The translations under genes were made by a program, and so were the position numbers. Below, in pieces: positions 56,095-64,000 of a stretch of 64,000 nt of DNA. The stretch is from Marthasterias glacialis (lineage: Eukaryota; Echinodermata; Asteroidea; Forcipulatida; Asteriidae). Each line of letters opens with the position of its first letter. The first letter of the stretch is position 1. The notes under the pieces were generated by a model that was given only the letters and a program-made list of their open reading frames with translations, was not told the DNA's origin and searched no databases. The DNA lies in the NCBI GenBank assembly GCA_911728455.2, contig OU452232.1, positions 3,852,501 to 3,916,500 on the forward strand, given 5' to 3'.

Positions 56095-56370
56095 GATAGG
56101 AAACTATAACAAGTAAACGAGTAAAATTTGCATAAACCGCGTAAAAATCTCTTGCGGGAGGAGTGGTGGCTCTGAAAAGAGCCGGTGTGGTCTCCACGTT
56201 TCGAACAGTATACTATGCTCGTCTTCAGGAGAAACCTGAAACCATTTCTCCTGAAGAAGAGCAGAATATACTGCTCAAAACGTTGAGACCACATCGGCTC
56301 TTTTCAGAGCCACCACTCCTCCCAAAAGAGATTTTTACTAGAGAGTTTACTAGTTTACTAGTTATAGTTT
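56095..56370. mobile_element. Inverted-repeat element with GGAGGAGTGGTGGCTCTGAA arms
   Basis: AAAATCTCTTGCGGGAGGAG then TGGTGGCTCTGAAAAGAGCC is mirrored by GGCTCTTTTCAGAGCCACCA then CTCCTCCCAAAAGAGATTTT. The centre contains the small stem TTCAGGAGAAACC/CATTTCTCCTGAA. A relic lies at 15470-15550. Confidence 0.8.
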
Positions 56371-56379
56371 CCTATGGCA

Positions 56380-58344
56380 GGCCTTGTTAATTTAGCATTC
56401 ACCTTGATTAATATACCACTGAAATTGAATGCGGAGAATGCAGCTGTGGACATGGAGTATGAATGTGTCCGAGTTAGCGGCTACGGCTACGGCTATGGCC
56501 TGATCACCCCATGGGTGCAAGATGTCCCTGTTCTTTATTTCCATGCCGCCAATAGACGGCGTTATCAATCCACGAACTGCTATCGTTTGGTAGGTAAAAC
56601 CAAAGATTGTTTGCGCAATAAATAGGGCCTACTAAATGGAAAAACTTACCCCAACGATCCTGCCAACTAAAAAAGGTGAAGGCAGATCGAAATTTGGTGT
56701 TTGGCAATAAATTGTGTCAATAATCCTAGCAAAGATGACACATGAAAAAGGGCGCCATCACGCGGTTGGTAGGTATACTATAAAGGAGTTACATCTGCTA
56801 CCTTGCTAAATGGCACAGGTGTCCTATCTTGTGTTTCTAGTATCCTTGGGTCAACCAATGGAAAAGCTGCAATTTGGCATGCAGCTACCCATTTCTGTGT
56901 AAAATGGCAGAGCGCACGAATTGCCTCGGAGGCGCATGTACACACAGCATTCTCTGGGCTCTGTTTGTAAGGCCTGAAACTTCCGCTTCAACTCTGGCGT
57001 AGGGTTCTGTTGTATTTTGAAAACGTGCTTTCAAGTACAAAAGAGGCGGACGGTGCTTAAGCCAGAGCCAAAGCTGATTTCAGGAGCGTGACCCTGACTA
57101 GAAACAAGTTTCTAGCGTACAATTCATTAACCGAAACAATTTCCGAGAGCTATATGAAAACGGGTCAGTAACAAGAAACAATATGTGACGGAGATGTACA
57201 TCTCTTGAAAATTAATGGTCTCAAAATACACTGCAAATAGTCTGGATCCTTTTTGTACAATGAATATTAGCATATATTACTGTTATTAGATACAGGGAAT
57301 ATGACCAAGATGGTTGCAGCATGATAAAGGTCTATTGTGGTTAAGTATCTTGCTTAAGGACACAAGTGTCGCGGCCGGCTAGGCCGGGATTCGAACCCAC
57401 ATTCTGTAAACTACAGAACTTTAAGTTCAGCGGACTAGACCGTTCACTCCACACTGTCTGGTTTAATAAAAAATGTGTTTATTTAGTATACATTCATAGC
57501 CTACACAAATCTTACATTATATTATTTTGTCATGGTTTGTTTTTCTGTTCACTTTCAAAATAATTTTATTGTAGACATCTGTTATTTGGTTGTCAGACTT
57601 GATGCGTTGTTCTTTTTAGGGCAAGGCTGTTTTTCCACAGTTAAAGACGCCCACTCGTCAACGCGCGACAAACAAATTCGTGCCACGAAAGATCACCTTT
57701 GACCTTTACACGCGTTGTACATAAACTATGTACGGGTACATGATCGTTTTGTGCCACAGAAATAGTCGTCGGGTAATGGTGACGAGCAGCCGTCTTTAAG
57801 GGCATCTCTGTGAGGGAATTGTATTTTTTTTACTGGAACATTTCAAGGGGCAACAAGACAACATGAAGGCAATATGCCTTATTTTTGACTGCAAGAGGGC
57901 GCCCTTTGGGGGTAGATTGGGAGTCCAACTACAGAAATAGTGTGGTTAACCGGATGCAATTAGACTTCTAATAAAGCAGTTAATATACAACTTTTTTATT
58001 ATTTTTTTTTATTGACAGTTTTACAATGTAATCAGTGTAGGATGTTTGCCTGAAAATTTGGTATTTTTAGTGTTTTGAAATGTTGTTGTACTTTCAAAGT
58101 GGAATTAGTGTTGCGCCCTCTTGCTGTCAAAAATACGGCCAATTGCCCAGTTGCCTCTGTGAAGTATCAGGCCTGGATTTATACAAGAGCCGATATCACT
58201 TTAACAGTTAAACAATTAATTTGCTTTTTGATTCTGAATATAAAGTGAAACATACCCGTTTATATTTACTCCGTACAAATTGAAGTGCACACAGAGCGTT
58301 GGGCTTTGTTCATTGTGATTGACTTGCGCGTCCATTCCGAATTG
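56380..58344. other. Intergenic spacer with a SINE piece
   Basis: 57335-57470 holds a family 1 SINE head in reverse (GGGATTCGAACCCACATTCT). About 57600-57810 has an inverted repeat (GGCAAGGCTGTTTTTCCACA with GTCGGGTAATGGTGACGAGC words) related to 44520-44700. No gene seen. Confidence 0.4.
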
Positions 58345-58684
58345 GAAATTGTGTTTCCTACTAAGCAAAAATATGCAGGATACAAGTCACAAATGGTACA
58401 TGTGGAATGGTATTTTGGCTGGTAACCTTATTGTGGTAAGCATATTGTTGTCGTGCTTAGCTACTTTTTGTGTTTAAGCAGCTCTATGAAATTATTCCCA
58501 GGGCCCGATTTCATGGAGCTACTTAAGCAAATAAAGCACAACAAAAATGTGCTTACCAGAATAAGGTTACCAGCCAAAGTAACATGTAACATGTACCATC
58601 TGTAACTGGTATCCAGCTTGTTTTTGCATAGCAGAAAGTTGTTAAGCAATATTTTCTGCTGAAGTAGCTCTGTAAATTGGGCCC
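58345..58684. mobile_element. Two family A MITEs head to tail (one partial)
   Basis: 58345-58496 ends AAGCAGCTCTATGAAATTAT. 58498-58684 runs GGGCCCGATTTCATGGAGCT...AAGTAGCTCTGTAAATTGGG, with GGTTACCAGCCAAAGTAACA and ACCATCTGTAACTGGTATCC inside. Confidence 0.8.
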
Positions 58685-58689
58685 TTGTC

Positions 58690-59840
58690 ATGTGTTTGCT
58701 TTTTAAGTGTTACCCAATGTCTGTTTTTAAAATCTGATTTTTCTTTTGCTTTCGCCATTTTGCCAAGAACCACCAATATCCCAGTTTGAGGCAACTTTGA
58801 TAACATTGTATATTAAGCTAAACCTATGTTATATTTGGTTTGCAGTCACACCATGTGATTATATCCACTTTGCTGTATACATTAGATTGTTCTTGTGACA
58901 ACTTGTCCCGTTATTATTCTACTAGCGCAGAGTAGATTTCGGAATTCGTGGGGGACAACTTAGTTCTGAAAAGAACTGCCCTGCTTATTAAGTTCTACCT
59001 GAGGAGGTAGGAAATCGGCCTGGACTACTACTACTTTTGCTGAGTGGACTGAGGGGACTTCTTGTGATTAACTTAACCGCCGCGGAGTGAGTCATTAGTT
59101 GGTCTCAAGGTTGCTAGCCTGCTCTAGTCATCGTCAAGCTAAACCTATCTTTATTCTAAGTCAACCTTTGGGTAAATGCTGTGTTTGCGCCCTGGTTGAA
59201 AATGATGTATTTTTTCCCCCACTCGTCCCCGGTTCAGATTTCCGGTTACGATACTACACAATGTAGATAATAACACAGACTAAAGCTGTTACTCAGAGAT
59301 TTAAACCATATTGTTTATCTTACTGAATAAAAGAAATGCAAATGTCAAACATGTAAACACCATCTAATTATTCTAAACGGTTAACCATGAATTTGACACA
59401 GGAAAGCAGAAGGTAGTGCTGACAAACCCTGCCCTCCGATAATTTGTGAGGAACCAAGCGAACTGGTGGTTAAACCTACCAGGGCCATGCAGGATCGGGC
59501 GGGGGGGGGGGGGGGGGGATGTCGAGCAACATCTACAACATTTTTTACCAAAACTTTTTAACTCTGTATCCCATCACCACTTTTCTGAGCCTTCCCATAA
59601 TAAATATATGATCATTTGTATTTGCATACCCCCAAAATTGTTGTTGTTGGGGTCAGCTGTTACCATGGCTACTTTTGTGTTGACCTTGGATCAAAAAATA
59701 ATAAGTGGCATTTGCACTATTGAAGGGAAATTTAGGTTTTAAATTGGTCTCGCTATGTTGCCTATTGATTTTGGGATACATATTAAGTCAAGGGTCAAAA
59801 CTAAGATTTCAACAGAACAAGATGGTACAATGGACTTTGT
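58690..59840. other. Intergenic spacer
   Basis: No gene recognised. A G tract lies at 59498-59518. A 14-bp X-box-like site is listed separately. Confidence 0.35.
59659..59672. promoter_or_regulatory. X-box-like RFX motif (GTTACCATGGCTAC)
   Basis: One mismatch from the palindromic RFX consensus GTTRCCATGGYAAC. RFX factors drive ciliary genes, but this copy lies 5.2 kb after SPAG1 and 2.7 kb after the ZNF706 stop, so its meaning is unclear. Confidence 0.25.
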
Positions 59841-60140
59841 TGGCATTTGAGAAGCTGTGGAGCTTGTTACGAGGAGAGCTAGTTGCACGTTTAAGGAGCT
59901 GTGAGCTAGTTTATTACAAGGGGAGCTAGTTAGCATTTGAGGAGCTGTGGAGCTAATTTGTTACTAGGGGAGCTAGTTAGACGTTTAAGGAGCTGTGAGC
60001 TAGTTTATTACCAAGGGAACTAGTTAGCATTTGAGGAGCTGTGGAGCTAATTTGTTACGAAGGAAGCTAGTTAGACGTGTAAGGAGCTGTGAGCTAGTTT
60101 ATTACTAGGGGAGCTAGTTAGCAATTGAGGAGTCCAAAAG
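59840..60140 (+). repeat. 94-bp two-part tandem repeat built on GGAGCTGTGAGCTAGTT
   Basis: GCATTTGAGGAGCTGTGGAG (or a close variant) starts at 59843, 59933, 60027 and 60121. Between these lie the alternating half-units ACGTTTAAGGAGCTGTGAGC. The period is about 47 bp, with a higher-order period of 94. Confidence 0.9.
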
Positions 60141-60593
60141 TTCAAATCTTTCGAAACTATTAAAATTCTCTAAATACACCAATATAAAAAAGATACCGAA
60201 TGACTGAAAAAGAAAAAAAACAAAACAAAATTATTGTTTTGTATAGTAATTAATGTATTTATTACACCAATGAAAGGTACACATTATCAAATATGATCAT
60301 GCTCTATTTTGAGTTGGTTACACTCTATTCTAATTAAATAACAAAAGAGAAACAATATTTTTTAAAGATATAGGCATAAAAGGAAAAAAGAATAGGCAAT
60401 CTTGAAATATTACGAGGAATACACAGAAAGTGTAAGAGCAGTTTTTGTTGGTCACGTGCATGTGCAACTCAATGTGCAGTCTAGTCTGGCATCCTGTGTG
60501 CACGTTTTTTGTGTTGAAAGAAAATGTCTTTTAATCGCTAGTTGTCGCAACTCTACACAGCTTTGGCCTGGTTCATTTCACGTACTTCTTAAG

Positions 60594-60718
60594 AATGGGC
60601 GACACTCGGTGGCAGCAGACACCGGGTAAATTTGCATTGTTTACCTCGTTCTGAGCATGTGCACAATTCCGAGAACAATGGCTTTTCCTGGTAAATCTGC
60701 TGCCACCTATCTCGCATG
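60594..60718. mobile_element. Family D MITE, copy 4
   Basis: AATGGGCGACACTCGGTGGC + AGCAGACACCGGGTAAATTT is mirrored by CTGGTAAATCTGCTGCCACC + TATCTCGCAT. Core GTTCTGAGCATGTGCACAAT. Confidence 0.85.
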
Positions 60719-60719
60719 G

Positions 60720-61940
60720 CTTGTGATTGGTTGGAGTTGGAAGTTACACGTTTGCCATACCATTTGAAACAAAAATATAGCAGTTGAAATAGCAATTGAA
60801 ATGACAAATTGGCACACTTCACACATATAAATAAATGAAGAGGAATTTTACTGTTGCTGATAGAATGAAACTTTATACATGCAAACTGATACATCAAAAC
60901 CTACGATTCTTGTTTATTGATTCTTGATTATTTACTATCCGTGAAATGTACTATTATATTTACACTCTTATCAAAAAACATTTTGTGTCGACGTCACTCG
61001 GGGTTGGATGTTTGAAAAAATTAGGCTACCGGCTGAAAAGTCCCTGCATCAAAATCGTTGCCGTCATGAAAAATAGATTATTAAAGTTGTTTTAAAATAT
61101 TGTATAGTAAAGATGTTAATAAAAAATAGAACAAATGCATAAAACTATTCTATCTAACCACTGTACAGACCAATCCGAGCAGTGCTTGTTTATAGTATTT
61201 TACACCACAACAGCTATGCCTGCCGCATGCGAGTGTGACACAATAGCACGCATATGTACTAATCAGCATGGAGGATTCACAGTGCGTGTGCTTCGATGCG
61301 CACGTGTGGCAGCCATAGCTGCGGTGGTGTAAACGCCCATGAGCGAGCTGCTCGGATTAGTCTACACTGAACTGAGGCAGGACAAAATAGTCTGGTCTCT
61401 GTTTTGGTAAAATGAGAACCAGACTGTAGTATTGCGACCGCAAGCAGGGAACATGACATTATAATAACAATGTTATTTGAACTTTTAATGACTTCGCATT
61501 GCCCCAAAAGTCTTGTAGATACCCACAAAGATTGGGTGTGATTTCATTCCTTCCCCAAGGAATGCCTTTATGGTTATGTGAAAAACTTCAAAGTACAGGA
61601 CCCCCCACCCCCTCAGAACCCTTGGCCTCCCTAAATCAGATCGAAAAAAATGCACAAATGAATGGTTTGATACATTAAATTGCTCTCCCCAAAAAATGCC
61701 TTTTTCCCCTACTTTCCCCCACAAATGAAAATGTCTGGCTACGCCACTGGTGGAAAGAGTTTACTCTTCCCTTCCAAAAACCAACGATGTGAAATAGTTA
61801 TAAAGGTACGGGTGATCAACAGAGAGGTCAACCGAGCTCAACAAAATATCCCGCCCAGGGATGCTATTTCAAAGAACTTGTGGATTGCATTGCAAGTAGA
61901 TTTAAAAAAAAAAAAACACTTCGGTGTCCGGCTGAAGAAT
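60720..61940. other. Intergenic spacer between SPAG1 and ZNF706
   Basis: No gene recognised. On the minus strand an AATAAA (plus TTTATT at 60913-60918) lies 1.5 kb after the ZNF706 stop and could be its poly(A) signal, but this is far away. Confidence 0.3.
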
Positions 61941-62342
61941 TCAGTGTAATCCCTGATAGTCCAACGATGCCCCTGTGTAATGATCGGAGAAAGAACTCTC
62001 GTTAGAAAAAACAGCAGACGACAAAAGTTGATGGCGAAATTCTTGTGTTGAAAAGTGTGTGATTGTGGTAATTTGGCTCAAACCTTCTGTTGTGCAAGTA
62101 GTACTACCACATCGTGAACATATACGTTCCTTGTAGAATTTCCATGACTTGCTGGAACTGTCTTTACTGGCTTTACTCAGCCACTCGAAGGTCTCTGGTA
62201 CAAACTCTTGAATATTTTTCACGGACTTCGAGAAAGAAAAGCCTCCATCGAATAAACACATGCAACAATAATCGCGCTGGACTTGCACTGAGCCCCCTTT
62301 TGTGTCAGATGCAAATACAACGTTTTTTTTGCATTTAAGCAT
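61941..62342 (-). other. 134-codon ORF downstream of ZNF706, status uncertain
   Basis: The peptide has two Cys pairs (CCMC near the start and CSRC later) and a compact middle (NIQEFVPETFEWLSKASKDS). It lies in the 3' flank of ZNF706 on the same strand. It may be chance or a separate small exon; I recognise no family. Confidence 0.2.
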
Positions 62343-62394
62343 CGATATGATGAGTGTTTACCACACTTACTTGCACTGGAACTGTAAGGTGTTG

Positions 62395-62881
62395 TCACGC
62401 ACTGACTGACTCCAGCTCGGCCGGTAGGGGGCTCTTCGGGTGTTTACTTTCAAAATGTTGCTTGTATGTTTTAGGATCAGGCATCTGGGACTAGGGACAG
62501 CAAGAAAAAAACGTATGGTGTTAGACAGGGTAAGTGAGGTTGCACAGCTCAGCTAGGCATCTTCTGCAAGTATACAAAAATGTAGGACAACGAAAGGAAC
62601 AGTAGAACTACTGACTGTGAAGACGATCTCTGATGCGTTTTATTTTTCCGAGGCATCAGACGAGTTTGCTGGTCAGGTGGGGATGCTTAACAATTTTTTT
62701 TTACATGGCTCAACTACAGACCACAGAATCGCCTCTTGGGACTTACTTTACAAACAAAACATGTGAAAATCAACGCTTTGGCAGCAGATTTCTTCTGATC
62801 ACTTCCCGCTTGCTTCTTCAACTTGGCCATTTTCTCAGCTTTCTTCTGCTGAGATTGGATCTTCTGCTGGCCTCGGGCCAT
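62395..62881 (-). CDS. ZNF706: ZNF706, 76-residue single C2H2 zinc-finger protein
   Basis: Two coding exons on the minus strand, 62881-62747 (135 nt, 45 codons) and 62490-62395 (96 nt, 31 codons plus TGA), with donor AAA|GTAAGT and acceptor CCCTAG|TCC. The protein starts MARGQQKIQSQQKKAEKMAK and ends ESKHPKSPLPAELESVSA. The length and the N-terminal 4F5/SERF-like basic segment match vertebrate ZNF706 (76 aa, MARGQQKIQSQQKNAKK). One zinc finger is split by the intron: CFVC, then QHFESKH, spacing C-x2-C-x12-H-x4-H. The family is small, very conserved and nuclear; a role in repressing pluripotency genes has been proposed in mouse. An acceptor-like TTTATTAACAG ends at 62923, just upstream, so the start codon probably lies in exon 2 after a 5' untranslated exon outside or near the right edge. 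The gene is convergent with SPAG1. Confidence 0.95.
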
Positions 62882-62922
62882 CTTGGCTTGCTTCAGTCAC
62901 GACGACGCAAACAGAAGAGAGG
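62882..62922 (-). other. ZNF706: Likely 5' untranslated part of the ZNF706 start exon
   Basis: Minus-strand sequence TTTCTTTATTAACAG is a good acceptor, followed by 41 nt with no Met up to the ZNF706 ATG. The first exon and promoter would lie at higher coordinates and I could not place them. Confidence 0.5.
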
Positions 62923-63064
62923 CTGTTAATAAAGAAAATGGCAAAATTATGATGAACAAAAACCCCAACTTTTTGCTATGCAAAAAACAAATCAGGATTG
63001 TTTTTAAAAACAAATCAGGATTCCTTCATAGGAGTCGTCTAATATTTAAAAAATATTTTTAAAA

Positions 63065-63317
63065 TAGACCGATCCATTAAGCCCTGCCCCCTAACGTGTT
63101 GACCAATCACAGCCTTTGCTACGCCACTGAAAGTCCGACACAATACAAAAGCTATTGGAAAATGTAAACATGTGTGCCGAACTTACAGCGCGCGCTCATG
63201 TTGTGCAGTGTGGCATTGAAGAGACGCGCATTGTGCTGCCCACGTGTACAGTGATGATGCAGCCAATGCTGTGATTGGTCAATGTGTTCAGTGGGTGTGG
63301 CTTAATGGATCGGTCTA
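63065..63317. mobile_element. Family B MITE, copy 4
   Basis: TAGACCGATCCATTAAGCCC + TGCCCCCTAA is mirrored (imperfectly) by GGGTGTGGCTTAATGGATCG + GTCTA. Core GGCATTGAAGAGACGCGCAT. Upstream of ZNF706. Confidence 0.9.
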
Positions 63318-63584
63318 CTGTACAGAGAGTACGCAATTTTTTAAGACCCCTCCTAAAGTTTAATTTTTTTTATGAATGTGCATTATTTATAATTTTAGGC
63401 CTGGTGTGTCGTTCCTGTAAGGGAAAGGCAGTTTTCTGTGATTAAAGAGCACCTCTACGAAGAATATTTAAATTTGTACTTGAGCTTTACACTATTTCAG
63501 ACGGAAATGCTGCTCTCTAAGCAGCCAAAATCTCATGTCCAAACAAATTAAAATGTTATTTTTAGCGGGTAGCCTCAATACCAC

Positions 63585-63935
63585 CTGGCAATGGCTTATT
63601 TTGAATGATTTCAACACTTTGTAAAAGTTCAAAGTGCGTCAATCATAATGATACTTTCTGTCAACCTTTTGAAAAAGGTAAGAATATAATTTGAGTTTTA
63701 ACCTAAATTAAGGGAAATATAGTGAGCCCCTCAAAAATCAATTCTTTTGTAGATAGGTAATTTACTAATTCTGTACTTGGCAAATAAGCCATTTCCTGCT
63801 GCCACCTTATCTCCCTTAATTTAGGTCAAATTATATCCTTACTTAATACCTGTTCAGAAAGGTTGACAGAATAGAGAGGAACAGGCACTTTGAATGATTA
63901 ATGTTGAAATCTTGAAAAATAAGCCATTTTCACAT
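63585..63935. mobile_element. Foldback element of about 350 bp
   Basis: GGCTTATTTTGAATGATTTC, CTGTCAACCTTTTGAAAAAG and TTAACCTAAATTAAGGGA are mirrored by TCCCTTAATTTAGGTCAA, CAGAAAGGTTGACAG and CTTGAAAAATAAGCC. Non-coding. Confidence 0.7.
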
Positions 63936-64000
63936 CTAAATGTATGTTGGGCTTGACAATGCTACTCGCTAAACCCCATTTTAGTTCCTTTGAGCATGAA

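Noticed and set aside
62474-62531. Apparent plus-strand exon between TTTTAG and GTAAGT
   Set aside because: The opposite strand encodes the second ZNF706 exon, an unmistakable match; the plus-strand sites are coincidental.
1-64000. Retroviral, LTR, Polinton or other capsid-bearing elements
   Set aside because: No reverse transcriptase, integrase, capsid or envelope-like frame, and no paired long direct repeats were seen.

Overview
This is animal nuclear DNA: the genes are broken by introns, the A+T-rich spacers are full of short inverted-repeat elements, and tRNA-headed SINEs lie in both orientations. I think it is an echinoderm, probably a sea star. The recurring hairpin whose ends read GGGCCCAATTTCATAGAGC is familiar to me from sea star sequence, but that is memory and was not searched.

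Four host genes can be read. (1) At the left edge, minus strand, one exon (about 1515-1854) starts a secreted, glycine-rich protein that runs off the window. (2) Minus strand, 18600 down to 14025: a four-exon gene for a 408-residue single-pass membrane protein with a Ser/Thr-rich, mucin-like outer region. All splice phases agree; I do not recognise the family. (3) Plus strand, 25344 to 54489: SPAG1, 22 coding exons summing to 3387 nt (1128 residues plus stop), with three TPR blocks and a C-terminal RPAP3_C domain. SPAG1 is a cytoplasmic HSP90/HSP70 co-chaperone needed to assemble axonemal dynein arms, so the organism builds motile cilia or flagella. (4) Minus strand, 62881 down to 62395: ZNF706, a 76-residue C2H2 zinc-finger protein. 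SPAG1 and ZNF706 converge tail to tail, as I recall them doing on human chromosome 8q22.

A fifth single-exon ORF (7586-6864, minus) holds the DNA-binding half of a pogo/Tigger transposase and its C-terminal tail with a PCNA-binding motif, but no DDE catalytic domain.

The rest is mostly repeats. About 1-6.8 kb holds hairpins, a hAT-type MITE with an intact 8-bp target duplication, and a CCACATATCGGGC element. About 7.7-13.9 kb is mostly AT-rich spacer with a few hairpins. About 19-25 kb contains a nest of DNA elements four deep, then a 0.95-kb palindrome just before the first SPAG1 coding exon. The SPAG1 introns carry SINEs, several MITE families, a 77-bp minisatellite with exact period and a 109-113-bp tandem unit found at seven places. 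The stretch from 54.5 to 62 kb is repeat-rich intergenic DNA. I saw no retrovirus, LTR element, Polinton, CRISPR array or rRNA gene; the tRNA-like sequences look like SINE heads.
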